A DNA stretch of 64,000 nucleotides from Fulvivirga ulvae (GCF_021389975.1 NZ_CP089981.1:4117501-4181500); one strand, 5' to 3'. Shown: positions 51,559 through 60,970, numbered from the stretch's first letter. Notes: generated by a model not told the origin, from the sequence alone. Numbers and translations: made by a program.

Positions 51559-54500
51559 ATGCTAAGACGACGGAAATACTTTAATTTAAGGGCGCTGCGC
51601 AGGTCGAGGAGGGGATTGCTGACTACAGCCATACTTTTAGTAATTGCAGTTATACTGGCCGTACTCCTTACCTATGAAAAATTAATTCATTACTATGCCT
51701 ATGACCTGCTCGGTAAAACACTGAAAAGGACTATAGAGCTAAAAACAGATGGATTTTATAGCATTTCATACGACAGTATACATGTCGATTTTGTAGATAG
51801 CCGAGCCACACTCTTTAATTTTAAAGTGGACATCGACAGTGCCCAGTTAGACGCATCAGATAAAGAGATGTCGTTGTTTGTGGCGCACGTACCCAAGGTG
51901 GATGCCGATATTATCAACTTGCTTGAGGTGATCTTTGAAGATCGGCTTACGCTAAAAACCATCATTCTGCAACAACCCGAGGTGTGGATAGCCCAACCAC
52001 GACAGGATGAGGAAAATATAGGACTCAGTAAAGAGAGTGGCGATATCTATAAACAGGTGACCCGGCAGATCCGTGAATTTGATCTGGGAAGCTTCGGCCT
52101 GAGAGAGGCAAAAATCAGTTACAAGCGAGACCTGATGTCTCACGACTATGATTTTGTGGTTGGCAACATATCATTTCTGATCCGGAATTTTGGATGGGAT
52201 AGTGACCAAAATAATGACCCTCAATTCCATTCAGACCACATTAGCTTATTGGTAAAGGATCAGACATTCAAGCTTAAAGACTCAGTACACTTGTTCACTT
52301 TTGACTCGGTGTTGCTCTCTACCAGAGAGTCGCGGGTTGAACTGGTCAACGTACACCTGCACCCGCGTAATGATATAGTGAGCAGCGGTAAAGGCGTGGG
52401 TCGCAACGCTTATTCCATTGGCATTCCGTCCCTCTCTCTTCATGGTGTTGATTTTGACCGGGCTTATACGGACAACTTACTGGCCATCCGTGAAATTGAT
52501 CTGCGTTCACCAAATTTTGCAATGGATAATTTCCTGACATCGGGTAAAAATATTGAAGCAGATCCCTCGACCGAAGAATTAATTAAAATAATAACTGAGC
52601 TATTTAATGTTATAGAGGTCAAAACGCTGAACATAGACAATGGAAATGTCGATATTCTGAGAGACAGGGCGCCTTCCGCGTCACGCTTCAAAGCCACCAA
52701 TATATTTGCCCACGTTAAAAATGTACGGATTGATACGCTGGATTACAGTACAATAAAGTACGACAGTGCTACTGTAGGGTTAAAAAATTACTATTACAGT
52801 ATGCCTGACAGCATTCACATCCTGAAACTCGGAAGCCTCTCGTTTGTAACCACTAACAAGTCTAACATAACGATTGATTCGCTGAAAGTGTTTGACCGAC
52901 TTTCATTTGGACAGAAAGCTGAAAGAGGAGGTGTTGTCAACATTGAATCACCACAGGTTAAGGTATCCGGTTTTGAGTTTGAAAGGTTCATTGATAACAA
53001 TCAGTTAGTAATGGATAATATTTCTATAGAGCGGCCGGAAATCAGACTTCACTTGAAAGATCCTTCGCTTGCTGTAAGTGAAAATCTTAATCTGCCTGAG
53101 TTGGTAACATCTGTTTTTGACTTCCTTCAGACTGATAGCATTAATCTGAATAACGGAGAAGTTAGCATTATGAGGAAGGGCGAGTCATTTATTGAATTTC
53201 ACGGTCTAAATGCCTCTGTTGGTGAGGTGATCAATGGGGGAGGGAAGTCCAACCTGTACCTGGATAGTTTGGATATGAAAGTCTATGCCCGTAGCATCGA
53301 CGTAGCCTCGCCAGCAAACATTACGGCGCGGCTTACCGGTATTTCGCTTGTTCAAAACGATAATACCAAACTCACCATCCGGCAGGCTGAGATTGATGGT
53401 GATGAGGCGACGCCCCTGAAAGCATCACTCTCCGGGGTATTTGTTCCCCTTCCGGGAATTTCAGTATTTCTTAACTCACCGGAAAGTGCGATGAATGGAC
53501 TAAGGGCACGGGAGTTTAGGTTTTTTGCAGACAAAGCGCTATTTCAAAAGAAGTCGGATCCTGAAAAGGGGGCAGGGTTTTCATTGAAACGCATCAATCT
53601 TGGTAAGGGCATCATCAATATTGTTGATAAAAGCAACCCGGTATTTACATCCAATGTCAATTATCTCAAATTCAGAGATTTGGTGGTGAGTGAAGGTGAA
53701 GCCCCTGTAGTGAAAGGGCTGGAAGTTGCTATGGCAGTATCTACCGTTTACAGTGAAGATAATGTGGTCAAATTCAGTCAATTGCTGCTTTCGGAGAAGT
53801 CGAAGCTACTGGCGGTAAAGCAATTGTCAGTTAAAGGAGAAAATGAGATTTTGATAGACACCGTTTCATCAAAGGGGATGGAAGTGGGGCGTTTTGTCAA
53901 TGAGAAAAAACTTGATGCCAGGGAAATTTTAGTCCGTAATACGAGCATTAAGTTGGGCAAGCCGGAAAAGAAAAAAGAAAAGTCTGCCATGTACTTTAAA
54001 GATTTGCAGCAAAAACTCAATGAAACATTAAAAGATATTAAAATAGGCAGGCTGATACTGGCCAATGCTACTTTAGATGATCAGGACGGAGTAGTGGCAC
54101 GAGGGGTGAATATAGATATTAGAGATGTACGCATTGCACCTGGTAAGAAATGGAACTACAAAATACCCTTTGCACAGAGCATGACTGCAAATATGGAGAC
54201 GCTTTCCATAAACAGTGACAAGTCTGAAGCAGCTATTAAGGGGTTGACGCTAGACTCCCGAACAGATGCAATAACTGTTAATAATTTTTCTTTTATGGAA
54301 AAAGAAAGAGCTGGAACAATCAAAGTCCCGGGGCTTCATATGAGCATTCCGGACCTTTATACTTTAGTCAATCATCAGAAAATTAATATACAAAAAATTA
54401 AGCTGATCAAGCCGGATATTACCCTGCAGCAGCCAAAAGATCAAACCTCGGGCAAGAACCTTCTGGAAGGTGAGACATTGAAAGAGGTTGCCATTCATAA

Positions 54501-55698
54501 CCTTGATTTGAGCAATGGCAACCTTGTGCTTAAGCGCGAAGGAAAGAGCGATTTTAAGCTAAAGAATTTCTCTGTTAACCTGAAACAGATGCTTTTGGAT
54601 GAAAAGACCAATTTGAGTAAAGATGTATTGGTATTTGAAGGTATGACAGCTACAGCACCTGATCTGAGCTTCAAAACCAAAGATGGCTTAAATACCATTA
54701 CCATAGAAAAAGTGGCATTTGCCCTTGAAGATTCGAGCCTTACGATCAGCAACCTTCGTTTTGTACCGCTGCCACAGTTTGAGTATTTTGATAATAAAAA
54801 TTACGAGAGTGACTGGATAAAGGCCAGTGCCGGTACCATCAAGCTTTCAGGCTTGCATCTGGATAAATTCTTAAACCATCAACTGATCGACAGCAGGCAC
54901 CTTTTGATCGATAATGCCAAAATTGAGGTCTACCGTGATAAAAATATGCCTGATCCTCCCGCTAAGGAAAAACCTATGTACCATGTTGCTTTTAAGAACT
55001 ATAAAAAGCCGGTGAACATTGACAGAGTGGATATTAATAACACAAACATTACCTATACCGAGTTTGCGGAAGGGGCATTGCAACCAGGTTCGGTTTCTTT
55101 TGATGAGTTTTCTGCTGTTTTTAAGAACGTAACCAACCGGGAAAGCCTGTTGAAAACGAACCATTTTATGACCATGGATGCCAAGGCTATGGTTATGGGC
55201 AAGGCCAGGCTTGACCTTTCCATGTCGTTTGACATGACCTCTCCGGCAGGCGCATTCACCATAGGAGGAAAGCTGGCAGCCACTCCATTGAGAATATTCA
55301 ATGATATTACGGTTTATAATGCCAATATTGATATTCGTGAAGGTTATGCCAACAGCCTCTTTTTCAGTGCCCGCGCCAATGAGGATGTGGCCTATGGCAC
55401 CATGGAATTCAGGTATGAAGACTTAAAGATCTACATTCTGGATAAGCCCTCTGAGCGTACTCAACGCTCTGGTAAATCCATTGCATCCTTCTTCGCCAAT
55501 ACGTTCGTGATCAATAAAAATAATCCACACCTGTTCAAATTCAGGGAAGGGAAGATCTACTTCGAAAGAAATCCGAACAAGTCACTTTTCAACTACTGGA
55601 CAAAAACCTTTCTCAGCGGCCTCGTAGCCAGCATCGGAGTGAATAACAATAAAAAGGAGTTCGAAAGAGTGACCAGTGATGAGGAACAGGAGAAGTAA
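51559..55698 (+). CDS. Giant AsmA/TamB-like inner-membrane anchored protein
   Basis: 1379 residues: a basic N-terminus (MLRRRKYFNLRALRRSRRG), one membrane helix (about 20-42), then more than 1300 residues of repeating beta strands with phrases such as LTLKTIILQQPEVWIAQP, VKTLNIDNGNVDIL and INIQKIKLIKPDITLQQP. The pattern (x-I-x-x-L-x-L-x-x-P-x-I) is that of AsmA-like bridge proteins, long periplasmic grooves that carry phospholipid between the membranes. The C-terminal 130 residues contain FEFRYEDLKIYILDKP and FRKGKIYFERN-like strands as in Bacteroidota homologues. Lipid transport is inferred from the family, not proven. A single-gene unit. Confidence 0.75.
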   Translation: MLRRRKYFNLRALRRSRRGLLTTAILLVIAVILAVLLTYEKLIHYYAYDLLGKTLKRTIELKTDGFYSISYDSIHVDFVDSRATLFNFKVDIDSAQLDASDKEMSLFVAHVPKVDADIINLLEVIFEDRLTLKTIILQQPEVWIAQPRQDEENIGLSKESGDIYKQVTRQIREFDLGSFGLREAKISYKRDLMSHDYDFVVGNISFLIRNFGWDSDQNNDPQFHSDHISLLVKDQTFKLKDSVHLFTFDSVLLSTRESRVELVNVHLHPRNDIVSSGKGVGRNAYSIGIPSLSLHGVDFDRAYTDNLLAIREIDLRSPNFAMDNFLTSGKNIEADPSTEELIKIITELFNVIEVKTLNIDNGNVDILRDRAPSASRFKATNIFAHVKNVRIDTLDYSTIKYDSATVGLKNYYYSMPDSIHILKLGSLSFVTTNKSNITIDSLKVFDRLSFGQKAERGGVVNIESPQVKVSGFEFERFIDNNQLVMDNISIERPEIRLHLKDPSLAVSENLNLPELVTSVFDFLQTDSINLNNGEVSIMRKGESFIEFHGLNASVGEVINGGGKSNLYLDSLDMKVYARSIDVASPANITARLTGISLVQNDNTKLTIRQAEIDGDEATPLKASLSGVFVPLPGISVFLNSPESAMNGLRAREFRFFADKALFQKKSDPEKGAGFSLKRINLGKGIINIVDKSNPVFTSNVNYLKFRDLVVSEGEAPVVKGLEVAMAVSTVYSEDNVVKFSQLLLSEKSKLLAVKQLSVKGENEILIDTVSSKGMEVGRFVNEKKLDAREILVRNTSIKLGKPEKKKEKSAMYFKDLQQKLNETLKDIKIGRLILANATLDDQDGVVARGVNIDIRDVRIAPGKKWNYKIPFAQSMTANMETLSINSDKSEAAIKGLTLDSRTDAITVNNFSFMEKERAGTIKVPGLHMSIPDLYTLVNHQKINIQKIKLIKPDITLQQPKDQTSGKNLLEGETLKEVAIHNLDLSNGNLVLKREGKSDFKLKNFSVNLKQMLLDEKTNLSKDVLVFEGMTATAPDLSFKTKDGLNTITIEKVAFALEDSSLTISNLRFVPLPQFEYFDNKNYESDWIKASAGTIKLSGLHLDKFLNHQLIDSRHLLIDNAKIEVYRDKNMPDPPAKEKPMYHVAFKNYKKPVNIDRVDINNTNITYTEFAEGALQPGSVSFDEFSAVFKNVTNRESLLKTNHFMTMDAKAMVMGKARLDLSMSFDMTSPAGAFTIGGKLAATPLRIFNDITVYNANIDIREGYANSLFFSARANEDVAYGTMEFRYEDLKIYILDKPSERTQRSGKSIASFFANTFVINKNNPHLFKFREGKIYFERNPNKSLFNYWTKTFLSGLVASIGVNNNKKEFERVTSDEEQEK

Positions 55699-55744
55699 AA
55701 GTTATTTAACCGTGATCACCAGAAAATCGAACGCATAATTAACC

Positions 55745-55777
55745 GTCATCACGAGAAGACACGACGAAGTGATCCCC
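55745..55777 (+). repeat. REP-like element, variant B
   Basis: Begins GTCATCACGAG and ends GAAGTGATCCCC; ATCAC pairs with GTGAT. It has the same framework as the 28-nt family (GTCAT at the start, GAAG-N2-AT-CCCC at the end) but different bases in between. Confidence 0.5.
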
Positions 55778-55836
55778 TCATTTCCGGGCATACACTGATT
55801 CGCAATTAGGATTCAATTTGTCATCCATAGCAGGGG

Positions 55837-55864
55837 ATTGCTTCCTACTACCGTCGTCCCAATG
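55837..55864 (-). repeat. REP-like element, copy 3
   Basis: Minus-strand 28 nt fitting CATTG-N2-ACGA-N2-GTA-N2-AGGAAGCAAT, followed by CCCC as in copy 1. Confidence 0.7.
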
Positions 55865-56067
55865 GCGAGTAATGTACCTCACAAATCGTCATGACGATTA
55901 CCTCATATAGATTTTGCAAATGATGGCTTAGAAATTATCAATTTGATTAATGTTGAGGATGGCCGCATCTTAGCATCAGGTTTTAAACTCAGCCATCTGA
56001 GTTTATGGCCCGGAGTAATCATATTCGACAACCATAGCAAATCGCTTAAAAACTTGTTTACCGGATT

Positions 56068-57243
56068 ATGCCACACGTATTAAGGTACATAGGTATTTCA
56101 CACCAAACCGCTTCAGTATCAGCAAGGGAATCTTTTTGCATTAGCGAAACCTTGAGAAGGTCACTGAGCAAGAATATTACGGCTACCTTTTCTGATGTAC
56201 GCGGGTTGATGCTGATCTCCACTTGTAACCGAACAGAAATATATTTTGAATCTCGATCAACCAAAGCAGCAGAAGTAAGGGATTTTTTTATGCGCTCCGT
56301 GGGCGTGAATAGTGAGGATGAGAACCAACGCTTTTTTGAGCTGTCGGACGATACCGGGGAGACGGCTAGCAGGCTTATGCAGGTGGCCAATGGTTTGCAA
56401 TCTGCTGTTGTGGGCGATAAGCAGATTATTTCGCAGGTGAAAGAAGCATACCAATTCTGTCTGGCTCAAAAGCATCAGGGCTCACTGCTGGAAAGGTTGT
56501 TTCAGGCCGTATTTAAAAGCCACAAGCGAATTGCCAACGAATCACACTATCGGAGTGGCTCCACTTCTACGGCTTACTATTCACTCAGGCTGATAGAAAA
56601 GGCCTTGGGTAAATCGACATTGCCGGATAAAAAATTGTTGATTATTGGGGCGGGCGAGATTGCACGGGATGTGGTCAGTTATTTGAGCAAATTTAATTTT
56701 GGCGGTGTTTATATTGCCAACCGTACAGCAAGTAAAGCAGCAGACCTGGCACAAAGGCACTATCTTGAGACTTATGATTGGGAGCTGGTAGAAGACGGGC
56801 AGCTGGGCCACTTTGAGGCTATAATCACTGCAGTTAGCAATCGTCAGTATCTGCTACATCAGCCCATCATCACTCAGCAAAGGCAGGTGATTGTAGACTT
56901 GGGTTTCCCTATGAATGTGCATCCGGAATTAGGGACTGTAGCCACCCTTTATAATATAGACGACGTGTCGGGGCAAATTTCCCGGACTGACCAGCTACAG
57001 GCAGACGCACTAACCAAGGTGAAGGCCATTATTAAACAGGAACTTGACCTTTTTATGGATTGGGCAGAGAAAGGTGAGAAGCGTAAAATCATTAGAAAAT
57101 ATAAAGCTGAGGCTGAAATGACCGTTGCAGAAAGCCTAAAACAGCATATCAGCATTAGCCTCAGTAGTGACGAACAGCAGGCGATTATCCGAACGCTGAG
57201 CAGGAAAATGATAAGAAAACAGGCTACGCTTTTAATGGGATAG
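56068..57243 (+). CDS. hemA: Glutamyl-tRNA reductase
   Basis: 391 residues. The catalytic Cys lies in LISTCNRTEIYFE near 50; the NADPH-binding core is LLIIGAGEIARDVVSYL followed by IANRT, and the dimerisation helix ends the protein. It reduces glutamyl-tRNA to glutamate-1-semialdehyde, the first step of C5 haem synthesis. Somewhat shorter than the 410-430 of many homologues, with all motifs present. hemH follows after 42 bp on the same strand, forming a haem pair. Confidence 0.95.
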   Translation: MPHVLRYIGISHQTASVSARESFCISETLRRSLSKNITATFSDVRGLMLISTCNRTEIYFESRSTKAAEVRDFFMRSVGVNSEDENQRFFELSDDTGETASRLMQVANGLQSAVVGDKQIISQVKEAYQFCLAQKHQGSLLERLFQAVFKSHKRIANESHYRSGSTSTAYYSLRLIEKALGKSTLPDKKLLIIGAGEIARDVVSYLSKFNFGGVYIANRTASKAADLAQRHYLETYDWELVEDGQLGHFEAIITAVSNRQYLLHQPIITQQRQVIVDLGFPMNVHPELGTVATLYNIDDVSGQISRTDQLQADALTKVKAIIKQELDLFMDWAEKGEKRKIIRKYKAEAEMTVAESLKQHISISLSSDEQQAIIRTLSRKMIRKQATLLMG

Positions 57244-57285
57244 CCTAAGGGTTTAATAAAATATTGAAATAGTAAATACAAGATT

Positions 57286-58395
57286 ATGAATAAAACGGGG
57301 TTGTTGGTGGTAAACTTGGGTACACCGGATGCGCCGGAGTATGGAGCGGTAAAGCGATACCTGACGGAGTTTTTAATGGATGGCAGGGTAATAGATTTAC
57401 CTTTTTGGAAGCGCTTCTTGCTGGTTAATGGCATCATCGCCCCATTTAGGTCGCGCAAAGTGGCCCGGGAATATAAAAAGCTATGGACAGGGCAGGGATC
57501 TCCATTATTGACCCACGGCCTGGTGCTGGTGCACAAGCTGTTGCAAAAGTTTGATAGCAGTCCCTGGGATGTAGAGGTGGAACTAGCTATGCGCTACCAA
57601 AACCCTTCCATAAAAGTGGGCCTGGAAAAATTACGGGCTAAGGGAGTGGGCCAGATCATTGTATTTCCCCTTTTTCCGCAGTATGCCTCCGCCACTACCG
57701 GTTCGGTTAACCAAAAAGTGATGGAGGTAGTCTCTCAATGGCAGGTGATACCAAGCATCCAGTTTCTCAACAGCTACCACGGCCACCCTGAATTTATCAA
57801 TGCCTTTGCTATGAAAGTGTTAGCTGATATTGGCAAGCATCGGCCAGATCATGTACTTTTCAGCTATCATGGTATACCAGAGAGGCACCTAGACAGGATC
57901 AGGGCAGAGGCAGATTATTGCGATGCAGGCTGTAATTGTGAAAACGAAGAATATCAACCATATTGCTATCGAAGCGCCTGTTTTCAAACTTCAAAACTCA
58001 TCGCTAAAAGTATTGGGCTGGGTGCGGGCAATTACACGACATCCTTTCAAAGCAGGCTGGGCAAAGACCCCTGGGTAAAGCCTTATACCGATGCCACGAT
58101 TGAAGAGCTGACCAAAAAGGGCGTTAAAAACTTGCTTGTTGTATCCCCGTCCTTTGTAGCTGATTGTCTGGAAACAACCCTTGAAATAGGAGAGGAGTAC
58201 CGCGACTTGTTTCTGAAAAACGGCGGAGAGCAGTTCAATTTCACGGAAAGCTTAAACGCTGATAACCTTTGGGTTGACGCAGTTTTTAACATTATAAGTA
58301 CAAAATATTTCAAGACAGAAATACCTGAATCAGGTCGAATTTTTAGCCTGGCCGACACTGGAAGCAACGTGCTTTCATCTGCCAGATCGATTTAG
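57286..58395 (+). CDS. hemH: Ferrochelatase
   Basis: 369 residues. Start GLLVVNLGTPDAPEYGAVKR is the family signature; the metal-site His lies in LFSYHGIPERHL and the catalytic Glu in CLETTLEIGEEY. A Cys cluster (CDAGCNCENEEYQPYC, about 208-225) occurs in the middle insert, a feature of many Bacteroidota enzymes. It inserts ferrous iron into protoporphyrin IX at the membrane face. It follows hemA, consistent with one haem operon. Confidence 0.95.
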   Translation: MNKTGLLVVNLGTPDAPEYGAVKRYLTEFLMDGRVIDLPFWKRFLLVNGIIAPFRSRKVAREYKKLWTGQGSPLLTHGLVLVHKLLQKFDSSPWDVEVELAMRYQNPSIKVGLEKLRAKGVGQIIVFPLFPQYASATTGSVNQKVMEVVSQWQVIPSIQFLNSYHGHPEFINAFAMKVLADIGKHRPDHVLFSYHGIPERHLDRIRAEADYCDAGCNCENEEYQPYCYRSACFQTSKLIAKSIGLGAGNYTTSFQSRLGKDPWVKPYTDATIEELTKKGVKNLLVVSPSFVADCLETTLEIGEEYRDLFLKNGGEQFNFTESLNADNLWVDAVFNIISTKYFKTEIPESGRIFSLADTGSNVLSSARSI

Positions 58396-58472
58396 GTTTC
58401 TGTTTGGTGGTTTTAGTCAGATTGCTTAAATAAAGAGATCAAATAAATCTCCTCACTATTTTTAGGCAACTA

Positions 58473-58503
58473 TTGGTAATTTTGAAATCTTTAAACATCT
58501 TTG
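58473..58503 (+). promoter_or_regulatory. Bacteroidota-type promoter of tRNA-Leu
   Basis: TTG at 58473-58475, 20-bp spacer, CATCTTTG at 58496-58503 (one mismatch to TAnnTTTG). Start predicted near 58510, about 38 nt before the mature tRNA. Confidence 0.5.
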
Positions 58504-58547
58504 CATCCCGTTTAACGAAAGCGGTTCCAACTAATCAACTCATTAAT

Positions 58548-58631
58548 GCCCAGGTGGCGGAATTGGTAGACGCGTTGGTCTCAAACACCAATGACTTCAC
58601 GGTCGTGCCGGTTCGACTCCGGCCCTGGGTA
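58548..58631 (+). tRNA. tRNA-Leu (CAA anticodon)
   Basis: 84 nt, class II with a long variable arm. Acceptor GCCCAGG (58548-58554) pairs with CCTGGGT (58624-58630), the first pair being G-T. Anticodon stem TTGGT/ACCAA holds loop CTCAAAC, anticodon CAA. The T arm contains GGTTCGACTCC. Discriminator A at 58631; CCA is not encoded. Confidence 0.95.
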
Positions 58632-58634
58632 CTA

Positions 58635-58667
58635 AAGCCTGAAGATAGCTCTTCAGGCTTTTTTTAT
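58635..58667 (+). terminator. Rho-independent terminator of tRNA-Leu
   Basis: AAGCCTGAAGA (58635-58645) pairs with TCTTCAGGCTT (58650-58660), loop TAGC, then a T run. Confidence 0.92.
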
Positions 58668-58726
58668 AGGTACAGGTTTTATCTTGACCTTGATTACTCT
58701 TATCATCACAAAAGGAACATCATCAG

Positions 58727-59740
58727 ATGAACATATACAAACAAATCGAAGAGGAAATACGCAATGCTTCCCATATCGTTATCACATCCCACAAATCTGC
58801 CGACGGGGATTCTGTGGGCTGTTCGCTGGGGCTGTTGCATTTTATAGAAAAACTGGGTAAAAAGGCAGTGATTTGTCATCCGGATCCGGCACCCGATTTT
58901 TTATACTGGCTGGATACTTCGCCCATATTGCTGATGACCCAAGAACCTGAAAAGGTAACAGAGGCCTTTCTTGAAGCTGATTTGATCTTTTGCCTTGATT
59001 ATCACGCCGTGAACAGGGTAGGGGATATGCAACCATTATTAGAATCAGCAACGGGCAAAAAAGTGATGATTGACCATCATCTTGACCCGGAAGAATTTCC
59101 TGATATTGTAGTTTCACAAACGTCTGCCTCGTCTACATCAGAGCTGATTGTAGATTTGATTGAAGAATCGGGCCATGGGAAATTATTGGATGAAAAAATA
59201 GGCACCCCTTTATATCTGGGTATGCTTACCGATACGGGGACTTTCCGGTTTCCATCGGTAAAGCCGAGAACACATGAAGTGCTAGCCAAGCTCCTTGCTG
59301 CGGGCGTACAGCATCATCTGGTCCATGAGTATCTTAATGATAATAACACCGTAAGTCGCTTGAGACTGCAAGGCTATGCCATGAGTGAAAAATTGGAAAT
59401 TATGGAGGATTATCAGGTCGCTATTATTTCTTTATCCAAAGAGGAGCTTGCCAGATACAACTACAAAAAAGGCGATACTGATAGCCTTGCCAACTCTGCA
59501 TTATCCATAAAAGGCATGAGGGTAGCTATCGTGTTTACCGAACGCGATGGAATTATCAAAATTTCGTTTCGCTCGAAAGGGCAGGAAAATGCTGTCAATG
59601 TGTTGGCGGCTGAACATTTTAATGGTGGAGGCCATGCCAATGCTGCAGGAGGTATGAGCGAACTATCCGTAAGTGATACCCTGGATAAGATCAGGAAATT
59701 GATACCGGAGTATTTTTCAAAGGCAATTGCAGATAACTGA
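58727..59740 (+). CDS. DHH/DHHA1 phosphoesterase, NrnA-like (nanoRNase / pAp phosphatase)
   Basis: 337 residues. Motifs: ITSHKSADGDSVGCSLGL (first metal site), CLDYHAVNR, the DHH motif in MIDHHLDPEEF and, C-terminally, GGGHANAAGGM of DHHA1. This combination is the NrnA branch, which degrades 2-5 nt RNA and dephosphorylates 3'-phosphoadenosine 5'-phosphate in the cytoplasm. All catalytic residues are present. The gene follows the tRNA-Leu terminator by about 60 bp. Confidence 0.92.
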   Translation: MNIYKQIEEEIRNASHIVITSHKSADGDSVGCSLGLLHFIEKLGKKAVICHPDPAPDFLYWLDTSPILLMTQEPEKVTEAFLEADLIFCLDYHAVNRVGDMQPLLESATGKKVMIDHHLDPEEFPDIVVSQTSASSTSELIVDLIEESGHGKLLDEKIGTPLYLGMLTDTGTFRFPSVKPRTHEVLAKLLAAGVQHHLVHEYLNDNNTVSRLRLQGYAMSEKLEIMEDYQVAIISLSKEELARYNYKKGDTDSLANSALSIKGMRVAIVFTERDGIIKISFRSKGQENAVNVLAAEHFNGGGHANAAGGMSELSVSDTLDKIRKLIPEYFSKAIADN

Positions 59741-59777
59741 ACCTCTGCCTTAGAGGTAGAGCTTAAAAGAAAATGTG

Positions 59778-60311
59778 ATGATATTCAAAATTAAAAATGA
59801 TATAAGACCTGAAAATGCTGAATATTATGACATTTTATGTGTTGAAAAGATTGAACATTCACACGGTATTTCTTCCGTATCGTTTGTTATAATTGAAGAA
59901 TTAGCGCTTTCTAGCAAAGTTGTACTTAGGTTTGACTGGAAAGAGAAGTATCAGATTGATCCGACGGATTTTCTGTGGATCGAAGAAACAAATATTTTAT
60001 TTTTTAAGTCAACCAATCAGTGGGCAGCGTTTGATTTATTATTTAAAAAGTTGGTTAGGCATGAAAGCTCTAATTGGTCTCCTTTAATCACCAGAAGGCC
60101 AAACTATGTTTTGATTGAGGATGATATAATGGCAGAGGCCGTTGACCTCAATGGGAGAATGATCGATTCAGTTCCAATAGATCCTCCAACTGAGGCCGTA
60201 ATTTTTGATGATAGAATTGAATACAACAGTCCTGTATTTGGAAGGCAGACTCTAAAGTTAAAAACTTTTAATTCTGATCTCAATTGTTCTCAAAGCACTG
60301 AGCGGATTTGA
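59778..60311 (+). CDS. Unknown cytoplasmic protein
   Basis: 177 residues from ATG 59778 (GTG at 59775 is in frame directly before it). No signal peptide. Beta-rich with FVIIEELALSSKVVLRFDW, FLWIEETNILFFKSTNQWA and ITRRPNYVLIEDDIMAEAVD. No family recognised. It lies 37 bp after the NrnA-like gene and 93 bp before a small secreted protein. AT content and codon use differ visibly from nrnA, suggesting accessory origin. Confidence 0.6.
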   Translation: MIFKIKNDIRPENAEYYDILCVEKIEHSHGISSVSFVIIEELALSSKVVLRFDWKEKYQIDPTDFLWIEETNILFFKSTNQWAAFDLLFKKLVRHESSNWSPLITRRPNYVLIEDDIMAEAVDLNGRMIDSVPIDPPTEAVIFDDRIEYNSPVFGRQTLKLKTFNSDLNCSQSTERI

Positions 60312-60404
60312 TTGTTTTTTGAATAAATCAGGTAAATGTTCTGATAGACTTAGCAGTCAAAATAAGCTTGCTATTAAGTTAATGTAATAAGGTTCTGATT
60401 AAGC

Positions 60405-60800
60405 ATGAAGTTGTTGATACCCATAGTACTTCTTTCATCTTATATGACATGCTCCGCTCAAAAGGAAAGTGACCTGTACATACATGTTGATTCTCTTATA
60501 CATAATCATATCCAATATGTATATGATTCAACCACAGATAAACAGCTTGAATATAAATGGGATTCGACTAAAGTTGCCAGGGCTCATTTTTCTTCTTTTT
60601 CGCCCAACCCTTCACCCCTAATAATTTTGGATGGACTAAAAACGGATCGATCCGAACTAAATAAATATACTCTCGAACAAGTTTCCAGCATCGTGTGCTA
60701 CAAAAAGCGGGATATAAAGATGCAAGCGCTTTATGGGACATCATCGAAGAATGGAGTCGTATTGATAGTGACGAAAAGGTTTAAGAGGACGATTAAATGA
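60405..60800 (+). CDS. Small secreted protein with TonB-plug-like end
   Basis: 131 residues with a signal peptide ending at MTCSAQ. The C-terminal half, PLIILDGLKTDRSELNKYTL, then EQVSSIVCYKKRDIKMQALYGTS, then SKNGVVLIVTKR, matches the plug-domain ending of SusC/RagA-type TonB-dependent receptors (LDG...I-x-S-I-x-V-L-K...A-x-x-x-Y-G...N-G-V-I-x-I-x-T-K). No receptor barrel follows. Such stand-alone plug-like modules occur in Bacteroidota and their role is unknown. A small interaction or signalling module is one possibility; decay of a receptor gene is another. Confidence 0.65.
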   Translation: MKLLIPIVLLSSYMTCSAQKESDLYIHVDSLIHNHIQYVYDSTTDKQLEYKWDSTKVARAHFSSFSPNPSPLIILDGLKTDRSELNKYTLEQVSSIVCYKKRDIKMQALYGTSSKNGVVLIVTKRFKRTIK

Positions 60801-60873
60801 TAAATTTTGAATAACTCTATGAATTTTGGGAATTGAAATACCAGCGTAACAACCAAAAAAATCAAATTTTCCC

Positions 60874-60905
60874 TTGGATTCATCAATAAAATCATAATAC
60901 CTTTG
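60874..60905 (+). promoter_or_regulatory. Bacteroidota-type promoter of the rtcB leader
   Basis: TTG at 60874-60876, 21-bp spacer, TACCTTTG at 60898-60905 (exact TAnnTTTG). Predicted transcript start near 60912. I find no equally good promoter between the leader's terminator and rtcB. Confidence 0.65.
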
Positions 60906-60937
60906 CATTCTCATCCTTAATCAAGAAAGGAGGCATT

Positions 60938-60970
60938 ATGTTGGTGCAATATTATCATATCGAACTATAG
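60938..60970 (+). CDS. Predicted 10-residue leader peptide (MLVQYYHIEL)
   Basis: ATG at 60938 lies 3 bp after a perfect AAAGGAGG, exceptional in this window, where genes lack Shine-Dalgarno sequences. It ends with TAG at 60968-60970. No run of one amino acid suggests classical amino-acid attenuation (only Tyr-Tyr-His). Confidence 0.5.
   Translation: MLVQYYHIEL

Larger units (their letters stand above)
55699..56067. other. Intergenic region rich in REP-like sequence
   Basis: Holds two kinds of repeat. One is a GTCATCAC...GTGATCCCC hairpin unit (55745-55777), partly echoed at 55709-55730. The other is the third copy of the 28-nt family at 55837-55864. No gene seen; hemA follows. Confidence 0.55.
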
